From positions 1,116,001 to 1,180,000 of the forward strand of contig OY970389.1 in the NCBI GenBank assembly GCA_963720235.1: 64,000 nucleotides of DNA, read 5' to 3'. The stretch is from JACMLC01 sp963720235. Its GTDB lineage: Bacteria; Acidobacteriota; Blastocatellia; Pyrinomonadales; Pyrinomonadaceae. This document shows, piece by piece, positions 26,682-34,817 of this stretch; positions within the stretch are counted from its first letter, which is position 1, and each line of letters starts with the position of its first letter. The notes beneath the pieces are model-generated. The model was not told the DNA's origin and ran no database searches. It worked only from the letters and a program-made list of their open reading frames with translations. The translations under genes were made by a program, and so were the position numbers.

Positions 26682-26709
26682 AAACTTTCACCGAAGATCA
26701 TGTGGCGGG

Positions 26710-26737
26710 GAGGGCGTTATTCCTGCCCTCACTTTTC
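26710..26737 (+). terminator. Possible weak terminator after the glycosyltransferase
   Basis: GAGGGC (26710-26715) pairs with GCCCTC (26725-26730), followed by ACTTTTCTT. It is short but correctly placed between convergent genes. Confidence 0.4.
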
Positions 26738-26817
26738 TTCATAGCAGCCTATCTGCTCTGCTGCGAGAATCCGAGGACGGCAAGTGCAGCCGAAGCAATG
26801 GACAGCGGAGAAGGACT

Positions 26818-27435
26818 TTATGTTTTACGCAGGCACCATGTTGACATCGAACGCATATTCTGCACGACTACTGTTTTCAGCGGCTCAAGCCATTCTCCAT
26901 TAAGAGAATTTGAGGTTGCCAGTAACATCTCCTCATCGACGAGGAAACGGTCGCTGCCATCAGGAAGATGATAGCGTCTGCCTTGCAGGTGCTCTATTTT
27001 CTCTTCGATGCCGATACTTGAAGCTAAGCGTGCGAAGAAGATTCCACCCGGTTTCAGCACACGCCACATCTCACTCACCATGCTGTGCCACTGCTCTTCA
27101 TCCTTTGCAAAGTGCAGGACGGCGCTACTGATGACAACATCAAAACTCTCATCAAAGAAAGACAACTTTTCTACAGACTCTACGCGGAAATTATCTACCG
27201 GAAGATGCGGGGCGAGCGTGGAAGCCAACGCGCGAACTTGAGCAATAGCTTCTCTTGATTGATCGACAGCGCAGACATCGTACCCGCTCTGCAAGAAGTA
27301 GACGAGATTGCGCCCACCACCGCAGCCGGCGTCGAGCACACGCATCTGCGGAGTGAAGCGGCCCTTCAAGAGTTGGTCGAACAGGTAGATGTCTATGCCG
27401 TCGAACCACTCTTGTAAATTTAGATGTGAAGTCAT
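26818..27435 (-). CDS. Class I SAM-dependent methyltransferase
   Basis: 205 aa. Rossmann-fold methyltransferase with motif I DAGCGGGRN (residues 35-43), an acidic residue after strand 2 (VCAVDQS), motif II/III (SFDVVISSAVLHFAKDEEQW) and WRVLKPGGIFFARLAS. The N-terminal LNLQEWFDGIDIYLFDQLLKG segment is typical of small tellurite-resistance/TehB- or UbiE-like methyltransferases. The substrate is not identifiable. It is convergent with the glycosyltransferase, so a joint pathway is not implied. Confidence 0.88.
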   Translation of the reverse strand: MTSHLNLQEWFDGIDIYLFDQLLKGRFTPQMRVLDAGCGGGRNLVYFLQSGYDVCAVDQSREAIAQVRALASTLAPHLPVDNFRVESVEKLSFFDESFDVVISSAVLHFAKDEEQWHSMVSEMWRVLKPGGIFFARLASSIGIEEKIEHLQGRRYHLPDGSDRFLVDEEMLLATSNSLNGEWLEPLKTVVVQNMRSMSTWCLRKT

Positions 27436-27538
27436 GCCGAATCCGTTAGCCCCTCTCTACCATAGCAGTCATCTCATCCCTTCATTCACGCCCGGCTTCG
27501 CAGAACGCCGCGACTTGCTCAAGCATCTGCGGCTCCGA

Positions 27539-28078
27539 TTATGAATATTTGGCTGCAATCTTTTTGACCGTCGTTGAGTTTCGTAAAGTCATCTCTGCTC
27601 CGAGTGCCTTCGCCAGTTTGGCCCCAGAAACTTCCGACTCGCCGATCTTCTTACGGCAGAGCCAGTAGAGTTCTCGTCCGTAGATATGAAAGTCATCAGC
27701 GTCCGTCGTCAATGACAGGACTTTCCGTTTCGCCTCATCAGACGATTCATCCGCAAGGAAACCGATATACAGGACGTTCCCTTCGGCTTTCAGTTCCGCA
27801 TCTGGAAAGGGCTTGTACTCACTGATCGCTGCCAGTTCGGATGTTGATCTGATAAACGTCGCCACTTCGTAACCGAGTGTCTCAAGCAAGTGACGCTCAA
27901 TCTTCTTTTCGAGAGTTTTTGTGTTTCTGGAAGGCGAGTCAAAGATAACGTTGCCGCTGGCGATAAATGTCTCCACAGTGGCGAGTCCGAGGGCTTCGAA
28001 GAGATGGCGTAGATGATCCATCTTGACAGTGTGGCCCCCAACATTGATGGCGCGCAGGAATGCGACGTATTTCGGCAT
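27539..28078 (-). CDS. DUF1697 family protein
   Basis: 179 aa from the ATG at 28076-28078 (MPKYVAFLRAINVGG), 18 codons inside the open frame; the family starts exactly here. Recognised by LRAINVGGHTVKMDHLRHLFEALG, then FIASGNVIFDS, VLYIGFLADESSD and the C-terminal REL YWLCRKKIGESEVSGAKL / GAEMTLRNSTTVKKI. Function of this widespread cytoplasmic family is unknown. It follows the AraC regulator-divergent block and lies close to, but convergent with nothing; its neighbour upstream on the same strand ends at 28160. Confidence 0.9.
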   Translation of the reverse strand: MPKYVAFLRAINVGGHTVKMDHLRHLFEALGLATVETFIASGNVIFDSPSRNTKTLEKKIERHLLETLGYEVATFIRSTSELAAISEYKPFPDAELKAEGNVLYIGFLADESSDEAKRKVLSLTTDADDFHIYGRELYWLCRKKIGESEVSGAKLAKALGAEMTLRNSTTVKKIAAKYS

Positions 28079-28159
28079 GGTAGTGATTGTAACCTCTGCG
28101 AGAGCCGCCGAGCGTCGCTTCAATTCTTTCAACCGCCTCAGTACCCCGGTCGGAGTGCC

Positions 28160-29053
28160 TCAAAGTTCAAGGTTGCGGCGAAGCTGAGCGATGTCACGTT
28201 GCGGCGGCGCGCCGAAGAGTTTTTTGTAATCGCGGCTAAAGTACGACGGGTCTTCATAGCCGACACGGAACCCTGCGCTCGCCGCGTCCAGGTCTTCACC
28301 GAGCATCAAGCGGCGTGCTTCCTGAAGTCGTATCTGTTTCTGAAACTGCAAAGGGCTCATTGCCGTGACGGACTTGAAGTGATGGTGAAAGCCCGAAACG
28401 CTCATCCCTAGTTCACGCGCGGTCTCTTCAATTTTAAGCGGCTCGTTATAATGTTCGCGCAGACGCCCGATTGCCCTGGAGATGCGGCGTGTGTCGCCTC
28501 CTGAAGAAGCCAGGAGGTGACCTAATCGCGCGCCCTCTCCTCCCGCCAAAAGCCGGTAAACAATCTCTCTCATGATGAGCGGCGCGAGGATCATTCGCTC
28601 GCCGGGAGTGTCAAGAAGCCGCGTCAGTCTGACGACTGCATCAAGCAGATCGGCATCAACGGGGCTGACGCTTATCGCCTTGACGCTCGCGTCGCCTTTT
28701 TTAGTCTCGAAGCCAGCTTCCATCATGACCGAAGCGACGAGGGACGGATCGAGATCCAGCCGGAGGCCGAGGTAAGGCAGTTCTTCCGAAGCCTCTTCGA
28801 CCTGGAAGACGACAGGCAAATCGACTGTGAAGATTAAGTAATGGCCGGGGTCGTACCAGAATACTTCTTCACCCAATAACACACGCTTGCCGCCCTGAAC
28901 AACAAAGCAGAAGGCCGGTTGGTACAGGGACTGCACCGACTCAATCGGTTTAGATGAACGAGCGAGGAAAAAGCCGTCGAACGCCTCAAATGATCCGTCT
29001 TCGGGAAGGAGCCGCGCCATCCGCTCGACCAGTTCATCTCTGTTGCCTTGCAT
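28160..29053 (-). CDS. AraC-family transcriptional regulator
   Basis: 297 aa. N-terminal AraC-type cupin domain (about 10-175; QPAFCFVVQGGKRVLLGEEVFWYDPGHYLI) and C-terminal double helix-turn-helix (about 197-292; PLKIEETARELGMSVSGFHHHFK and LMLGEDLDAASAGFRVGYEDPSYFSRDYKKLFGAPP). Members with this N-terminal domain commonly control a divergently encoded oxidoreductase. That matches the layout: the aldo/keto reductase starts 260 bases away in the opposite direction, so this protein probably binds that gap and responds to an aldehyde or similar compound. Confidence 0.93.
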   Translation of the reverse strand: MQGNRDELVERMARLLPEDGSFEAFDGFFLARSSKPIESVQSLYQPAFCFVVQGGKRVLLGEEVFWYDPGHYLIFTVDLPVVFQVEEASEELPYLGLRLDLDPSLVASVMMEAGFETKKGDASVKAISVSPVDADLLDAVVRLTRLLDTPGERMILAPLIMREIVYRLLAGGEGARLGHLLASSGGDTRRISRAIGRLREHYNEPLKIEETARELGMSVSGFHHHFKSVTAMSPLQFQKQIRLQEARRLMLGEDLDAASAGFRVGYEDPSYFSRDYKKLFGAPPQRDIAQLRRNLEL

Positions 29054-29313
29054 CCTTTGCTTCTTACGTTTTTCTTCTCAATGATTCATAAATTTATATT
29101 AGCCTCTTTGTTTCTTCTCGGCACATCACACGAAGAGGTTTTGCAGGATTGTACAATAATTTGCGAGTATCGTCTTACCGCCCTATATTCCTGAGCCTTT
29201 AGAATCACACTAAAATAGCAGGATACAAAAAATGGCTATTAACGAAACTAAATCTTCAAGATATTTGGAGAGAGTTGAGGTGAGCCTATTGATGACACCT
29301 CGAAGGAGAAACA

Positions 29314-30309
29314 GTGCAGGAACGCAAACTTGGAAATAGCAACCTTGAAGTGTCAGCCCTTGGGCTCGGCTGCATGGGATTGAGCTTCGGCTATGGTCCG
29401 GCAACAGACAAGCAGCAGGCAATTTCACTAATTCGGGCTGCCGTCGAACGCGGTGTCACGTTTTTCGACACCGCTGAAATTTATGGGCCGCTGACAAACG
29501 AAGAACTCGTGGGCGAAGCCCTCGCCCCATTCCGCGGGCAGGTGGTGATCGCAACCAAATTCGGTTTCAAACCAGCCTCGGAAGGTGAAACACACTGGAG
29601 CGCGTTGGACAGCAAGCCGGAGCACATTAAGGAAGTTGCCGAAGACTCGCTCAAGCGACTCAAGGTCGAGACAATCGACCTGCTCTACCAACACCGCGTT
29701 GACCCGGACGTACCGATTGAAGATGTAGCCGGAGCGGTGAAAGACTTGATTCAGGAAGGCAAGGTCAAGCACTTCGGCCTTTCCGAAGCGGGCGTGCAAA
29801 CGATTCGTCGTGCACATGCTGTCCAGCCCGTTACCGCGCTCCAGAGCGAATACTCGCTGTGGTGGAGAAAGCCTGAAGAGGAAGTGCTGCCGACTTGTGA
29901 GGAACTCGGAATCGGGTTCGTCCCGTTCAGCCCTCTCGGTAAAGGCTTCCTCACGGGGAAGATTGACGAGAACACCACGTTCGACAGTTCCGACTTCCGC
30001 AACATCGTCCCTCGCTTTACGCCGGAGGCTCGAAAAGCGAATCAAGCTTTGGTTGATTTGCTTGGCAGAGTCGCAGAGCAAAAGAAGGCAACGCCTGCTC
30101 AGATAGCGTTGGCGTGGCTGCTCGCACAGAAGTCCTGGATCGTGCCGATTCCTGGCACGACGAAGATGCATCGTCTGGAGGAGAACCTCGGAGCGGCTGA
30201 AATCGAGTTGACGCCCGACGACCTCCGCGAGATTGACAGCGCCGCCTCGGAGATCACCGTGCAGGGGGCTCGTTATCCCGAACACCTGGAGCGAAGGGTG
30301 GGCCGCTGA
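29314..30309 (+). CDS. Aldo/keto reductase
   Basis: 331 aa, GTG start with GAAGGAG 5 bases upstream. NADPH-dependent reduction of aldehydes/ketones in a TIM barrel. The catalytic tetrad is visible: Asp52, Tyr57 (FFDTAEIYG), Lys82 (ATKFGF) and His127 (LLYQHRVD). The cofactor end is IVPIPGTTKMHRLEENLGA. Sequence style matches the AKR13-like group (LGLGCMGLSFGYG). Divergent from an AraC regulator, the usual arrangement for an inducible detoxifying reductase. A broken transporter fragment follows 15 bases after its stop. Confidence 0.95.
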   Translation: MQERKLGNSNLEVSALGLGCMGLSFGYGPATDKQQAISLIRAAVERGVTFFDTAEIYGPLTNEELVGEALAPFRGQVVIATKFGFKPASEGETHWSALDSKPEHIKEVAEDSLKRLKVETIDLLYQHRVDPDVPIEDVAGAVKDLIQEGKVKHFGLSEAGVQTIRRAHAVQPVTALQSEYSLWWRKPEEEVLPTCEELGIGFVPFSPLGKGFLTGKIDENTTFDSSDFRNIVPRFTPEARKANQALVDLLGRVAEQKKATPAQIALAWLLAQKSWIVPIPGTTKMHRLEENLGAAEIELTPDDLREIDSAASEITVQGARYPEHLERRVGR

Positions 30310-30324
30310 GCAAAGAAAGTTGTC

Positions 30325-30453
30325 ATGACCAATAACCGCATAGCCGTGCTCGCGATCATCCTTGTGAGCTACACGATGATCGTGCTGGACATCTCGATCG
30401 TCATCAACGCGCTCCCGAAGATTTGCTGGAAGGCTCCAACCGGTATTCACTGA
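30325..30453 (+). pseudogene. N-terminal fragment of an MFS (DHA2/EmrB-type) transporter
   Basis: An ATG at 30325 starts 42 codons. The first 33 (MTNNRIAVLAIILVSYTMIV then LDISIVINALPKI) match the first membrane helix of DHA2-type drug transporters, with the LDxSIVxxALPxI signature. The reading frame then runs into unrelated residues and a stop at 30451. The remaining 13 helices are missing, so an internal deletion has fused this stub to the leader of the next gene. It probably once formed part of an efflux/detoxification unit with the reductase. Confidence 0.8.
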
Positions 30454-30468
30454 ATCGAAAGGACGAAA

Positions 30469-31341
30469 ATGAAAAGAAGGAAAATGAAGCTGTTCGCCGC
30501 GACGGTCATATCGCTTTCTCTACTCGCCTCGGCGTCTGCCCAGATAAATCAATCTGACGCTGCCCCGGCCACGTCAGTCCAGGATTCGCAGCAAATCAGA
30601 ATCACGCGGAGCGGCTCACAGCCGTCCCGGCAGGGGCCAGCCGAAAACTTCACCGGGTCAGTACGCGTCGAAACTCCGTTCCAGGCGAACGCTCCGGCGC
30701 GCACGTCCGGCGCACTCGTCACATTCGAGCCCGGCGCACGCTCTGCTTGGCATTCCCACCCGCTGGGCCAGACCTTGATCGTGACATCGGGCGTCGGACG
30801 GGTACAGCGTTGGGGAGACCCCGTCGATGAAATCAGGCAAGGGGATGTGGTCTGGATTCCGCCGGGTCAAAAACACTGGCACGGAGCCGCGCCAACCACC
30901 GCCATGTCGCACATCGCCATCGTGGAACAACTCGACGGCAAGACCACCGATTGGATGGAAAAAGTCAGCGACGCGCAGTACGGCGCGCCGCTCCGCGCTC
31001 AAGGGCTGACGACGCCCGCGCCCGTTGCGCAGCCTCGGCCATCTCAAAGAGCGATTGGCGACTTTGCCCCCAAGTTAGCCGAGCTGACGGACGACGTGCT
31101 CTACGGCGATGTCTGGGAACGTCCGCAGCTATCAAAGCGTGACCGAAGCTTGGTGACGGTGGCCGCGCTGATTGCCTTAAACCGTCCAGACCAACTCCGG
31201 TCTCACCTTGTCAGGGCGCGCGAAAACGGCGTGACGCAGGAGGAGATAATCGAGACCATTACTCACCTGGCTTTTTACGCTGGCTGGCCCAACGCTGTAA
31301 CGGCCATCGCCGTCGCCAGGGAAGTCTTCGAGAAGAAATGA
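30469..31341 (+). CDS. Exported cupin - carboxymuconolactone decarboxylase fusion protein
   Basis: 290 aa, ATG start with AAAGGAC upstream, signal peptide ending SASAQ. The cupin domain (about 50-170) has the metal ligands His95 and His97 (AWHSHP) and His136/His138 (GQKHWHG). A CMD/AhpD-type domain follows (about 195-288; RDRSLVTVAALIALNRPDQLRSHL and EEIIETITHLAFYAGWPNAV), without the CxxC of AhpD. Fusions of these domains are known, often near quinone/aldehyde detoxification genes. Being exported it would act in the periplasm. Its stop overlaps the next frame's ATG. Confidence 0.9.
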   Translation: MKRRKMKLFAATVISLSLLASASAQINQSDAAPATSVQDSQQIRITRSGSQPSRQGPAENFTGSVRVETPFQANAPARTSGALVTFEPGARSAWHSHPLGQTLIVTSGVGRVQRWGDPVDEIRQGDVVWIPPGQKHWHGAAPTTAMSHIAIVEQLDGKTTDWMEKVSDAQYGAPLRAQGLTTPAPVAQPRPSQRAIGDFAPKLAELTDDVLYGDVWERPQLSKRDRSLVTVAALIALNRPDQLRSHLVRARENGVTQEEIIETITHLAFYAGWPNAVTAIAVAREVFEKK

Positions 31342-31370
31342 GTTACGAAGGGCATATCGCAGGAGAAATC

Positions 31371-32553
31371 ATGCAAAAGCAGGAATCTGGAAAGAGCCAC
31401 CTGAAATTCTCGGACTTCAGGGTCACCGGGGCAAATTCTATGAGCAGGAAGCATCGGAAATCTTTCATCGCGCTCTGGCTGATCGCAGCTATCCTTTTTA
31501 CTTCAGCAAGCGCACAAGAAACCAAAAAGCGCAAGCAAGAGCCGCTAATGATCCAGGAGCAAGGCAGCTTCGCTGTCGGCGGTTCGGTCACTACCGCTCC
31601 CGGCACTTTCGACCCCATCAAGCAGGGCGCGTTCAACCCCGCCGGAACTGATCCCATGGGGCAGACGTTGCACGGCGACCACGCCTATGTCTTCTATCAG
31701 GTCCCAGTGAACGCCAGAAAACTTCCGCTCATCTTCTGGCACGGTCACGGGCAGTCCGGCAAGACCTGGGAGACGACACCGGACGGGCGCGAAGGGTTCC
31801 AGAACATCTTCCTGCGCCGTCGCTTCCCGGTCTACTTAATCGACCAGCCGCGGCGCGGCCGTGCGGCGCGCAGCACGCAGCCGATAAATATCACGGCCAC
31901 GCCCGACGAGCAGCTTTGGTTCGGCATCTTCCGGCTCGGCACTTGGCCGAACTTCTACCCCGGCGTGCAATTCTCGCGCGACCCGGAGGCCTTGAACCAG
32001 TTCTTCCGGCAGATGGTCCCCAACACCGGCCCGTACGACGCGCAGGTGAATATAGAGGCCGTCTCGGCATTATTCGACAAGGTAGGGCAGGGGATTCTTG
32101 TCACTCATTCACAGAGTGGCGGGCCGGGCTGGCGCACGGCAATCAGGAACAGAAACGTACGCGCCGTCGTCTCCTTCGAGCCGGGTGGAGACTTTCCTTT
32201 TCCTGAGGGGGAAACGCCGCCACCAATTACCCTCGGCGGCAGAGAGGTTAGGCCCCCGGCCATGCCCCTCTCGGAGTTCATGCAGCTCACGAAGATACCG
32301 ATTGTCATCTACTACGGCGACAACATCCCCGCGAAGCCGAGCGCGAACCCAGGACAAGAGCAGTGGCGCGTCTTTCTAGAAGATGGCTAGGAGGTGGCGA
32401 GATGCAGTGAACAAGCGGGGCGGCAACGTCACCCTCGTGCATCTGCCCGAGATAGGAATCCGCGGCAACACCCACTTCCCGATGTCTGATATGAACAACC
32501 TCGAAATCGCAAACCTCATGTCCAAATTTCTTAAGGAGAAAGTTTTGGATTGA
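31371..32553 (+). pseudogene. Frameshifted exported alpha/beta hydrolase
   Basis: The main frame (ATG 31371 with AGGAG; an alternative ATG at 31440 starts directly at a signal peptide, MSRKHRKSFIALWLIAAILF) runs to a TAG at 32388-32390. Immediately, in the +1 frame from 32383, 56 codons continue the fold (MARRWRDAVNKRGGNV, LVHLPEIGIRGNTHFP) to TGA at 32551. Removing one A from the AA at 32380-32381 joins both parts as ...FLEMARRW.... The nucleophile Ser is in HSQSGG, while the expected catalytic His (GNTHFP) is in the second part, so the broken gene would lose its triad. A sequencing error is possible. Confidence 0.8.
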
Positions 32554-32763
32554 CAGGTCTCCCCCTTCTTGAACAAGCGTACAGGTCCTTTGAGGCCCTG
32601 ACTGGATTTCAACATCGGAAGGCGAGTGGTATTATCCAGAGCACACGACAGCAACTATCTGTAAACGTCCAGATGATGCCGGGCGAGCTGAAGGGGATGC
32701 GAGTGTGATCAAAACCGGGCGCGGCAGCGATTACATCTGCCATCCCACGGTTTTCTTTAGGCT

Positions 32764-32779
32764 GCCCCGTGCACGGGGC
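32764..32779. repeat. 16-bp perfect palindrome in the gap before the paoA-like gene
   Basis: GCCCCGTGCACGGGGC is a perfect palindrome about 222 bases upstream of the oxidoreductase operon. It may be an operator or the stem of a small hairpin. No gene is recognised in the gap 32554-33001; the GGGGGAA SD at its end belongs to the next gene. Confidence 0.4.
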
Positions 32780-33001
32780 GGTTCGTCATAGGTCACGTTG
32801 GCAGATAAATGGACACGCTCTGCGATCTGGCCCACGCGCGGTCAGAAGCGCGAGGGGTCTTAAAGGCCGCCACTGCTCTATGAAGTGGGGTGGCGATACA
32901 GGCTACAGGTATTTGTTAACGCAGGCTTCGGCGGCGCGATTTCGTGCCGTCAGTCTCCGCAGCCGGGAAACCGGTTTGGACAAATCAGGGGGAATACTTA
33001 A

Positions 33002-33826
33002 ATGAACGACGACTTCGACGAGACCTCAGGGCCAGAGTTGACGGCCGACGAGGAGGCGCTGTTACAGGAGATGCCGACGTTGACTGACGTGGGGCAGGCG
33101 CGACGCACATTCCTGGGGCAGACAATAGCGGGCAGCCTCGGCGCGTTCGCGCTGATGCTGCTGGAAAAGGAGAGGGCGCTCGCCGCGCTCGCCAATTCGC
33201 CAGATGCTGTGTTCGCGCAGGCCGCGGCAGTGGAGAACCCCATCAGGGTCATGCTGAAAGTCAACGGCGCGACGAAAACTCTGGAACTCGATTCACGCAT
33301 GGTCTTGCTCGACGCCCTGCGCGAAAGGCTCGAACTGACCGGCACGAAGAAGGGCTGCGACCAGGGCCAGTGCGGAGCCTGCACAGTCATTGTCGATGGC
33401 CGTCGCGTGCTGTCGTGCCTGACTCTCGCAGCCACCTTAGAAGGCCGTGAGGTCACGACCATCGAAGGACTGGCGAAGGGCGATCAGCTTCACCCCGTAC
33501 AAGCGGCCTTTATCAAGTACGACGGCTTCCAGTGCGGCTACTGCACGCCGGGTCAGATTTGCTCTGCCGTCGGGTTACTCGAAGAGGCACGACGAGGCGA
33601 GGTCAGCCACGTTACGGAAGACGTGACTGCGCCGGTTAGGCAGCTTACGGACGACGAGATTCGAGAGCGTATGAGCGGCAACATCTGTCGTTGCGGAGCT
33701 TACCCTAAGATAGTCGCGGCCATACAGGAGGCGCACTCCGGCAAAGAAACGGCGCGGACCTGGCGCTTCGTCGAAGAGGATGAATTGGCGCGAGTCAGAA
33801 AGGAGATGAGCGATGAGACCGTTTAA
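33002..33826 (+). CDS. paoA: Aldehyde oxidoreductase iron-sulfur subunit (PaoA-like), Tat-exported
   Basis: 274 aa. An unusually long acidic N-terminus precedes a twin-arginine signal ARRTFLGQT (Arg34-Arg35), so the folded complex is exported to the periplasm. Two [2Fe-2S] clusters are visible: plant-type ligands C119, C124, C127, C139 and the second cluster C178, C181, C229, C231. This is the electron-transfer subunit of the xanthine oxidase family. The FAD subunit starts inside the last codons (overlap of 14 bases), and the operon order is Fe-S, FAD, Mo, XdhC, MocA, as in E. coli paoABCD. Confidence 0.93.
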   Translation: MNDDFDETSGPELTADEEALLQEMPTLTDVGQARRTFLGQTIAGSLGAFALMLLEKERALAALANSPDAVFAQAAAVENPIRVMLKVNGATKTLELDSRMVLLDALRERLELTGTKKGCDQGQCGACTVIVDGRRVLSCLTLAATLEGREVTTIEGLAKGDQLHPVQAAFIKYDGFQCGYCTPGQICSAVGLLEEARRGEVSHVTEDVTAPVRQLTDDEIRERMSGNICRCGAYPKIVAAIQEAHSGKETARTWRFVEEDELARVRKEMSDETV

Positions 33827-34799
33827 GTACGTGCGCGCAAGCGATGCTACTGATGCCGTGCGTGCGGTCGCGGCCAACCCGCAGGCGAAGTTCCTGGCGG
33901 GCGGAACCAACATCCTCGATTTGATGAAAGAGGATGTTGAGCGACCGACCGAACTCGTTGACTTGACGCGCCTGAAGCTCGCCGAGATTAAGGCCGTGGG
34001 CGGAGGCCTCTCCATCGGCGCGCTGGCGAAGAACACGGACACAGCCAACCACCCGCTCATACGTCGTAACTATCCGCTGCTGACGCAAGCCATCGTCGCG
34101 GGCGCGTCCGGCCAACTCCGCAACATGGCAACCAACGGCGGAAACCTGATGCAGCGCACGCGCTGCCAGTATTTCTACGACACGGCGATGCCGTGCAACA
34201 AGCGTGAGCCGGGCAGCGGGTGCGGCGCGCTCGAAGGTCTTAACAGGATTCACGCCATCTTCGGATGGAGCGAGAAGTGCGTGGCTACCTATCCGGGCGA
34301 CATGGCGAACGCGCTCTACGCGCTCGAAGCAACAGTGCGTGTGAGGGGCGCGCAGGGGCGCGAGCGCACCATCCCCGTCGGGGAGTTTCACCGCCTTCCG
34401 GGTGACACGCCAGAGCGCGACAACAATCTTGAGCACGGCGAGCTGATTACGGCCATTGAGCTGCCAAAATCCAACTTCGCAAAAAACTCTTACTACCTGA
34501 AAGTGCGCGACCGCGCCTCTTATGCCTTCGCGCTCGTCGCGGTCGCCGCAGCACTTGAACTGGATGGCGGCACAATCAGGCAGGCGCGCCTCGTGCTCGG
34601 CGGTGTGGCCCACAAGCCCTGGCGGAGCGTCGAGGCCGAGAGGGAACTGGCGGGCAGGCCCGTGTCGGAAGAGAGCTTCCGGCGGGCGGCCAGGGCGGCG
34701 CTCAAAGACGCGAAACCGCTCGCGCATAACGCCTACAAAGTTGAGCTGGGGGAACGCGCGATAATCCGCGCACTGATGCGTGCGAGCAGACTCGCCTGA
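33813..34799 (+). CDS. paoB: Aldehyde oxidoreductase FAD-binding subunit (PaoB-like)
   Basis: 328 aa; AGGAG lies 8 bases before the ATG. FAD-binding motifs FLAGGTNILDLMKEDVERP (about 28-45) and TNGGNLMQRTR (about 108-117). A Cys-rich insertion with C118, C128, C137 and C156 between the two motifs matches the extra [4Fe-4S] cluster site of PaoB, which most xanthine oxidase FAD subunits lack. It hands electrons from the molybdenum site to an acceptor. Starts within the end of the Fe-S subunit gene, indicating translational coupling. Confidence 0.93.
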   Translation: MRPFKYVRASDATDAVRAVAANPQAKFLAGGTNILDLMKEDVERPTELVDLTRLKLAEIKAVGGGLSIGALAKNTDTANHPLIRRNYPLLTQAIVAGASGQLRNMATNGGNLMQRTRCQYFYDTAMPCNKREPGSGCGALEGLNRIHAIFGWSEKCVATYPGDMANALYALEATVRVRGAQGRERTIPVGEFHRLPGDTPERDNNLEHGELITAIELPKSNFAKNSYYLKVRDRASYAFALVAVAAALELDGGTIRQARLVLGGVAHKPWRSVEAERELAGRPVSEESFRRAARAALKDAKPLAHNAYKVELGERAIIRALMRASRLA

Positions 34800-34817
34800 C
34801 ACGAGGGAGGTGACAAG

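Noticed and set aside
29428..30450. Long minus-strand frame of 340 codons opposite the aldo/keto reductase
   Set aside because: Antisense shadow of a clear reductase gene.
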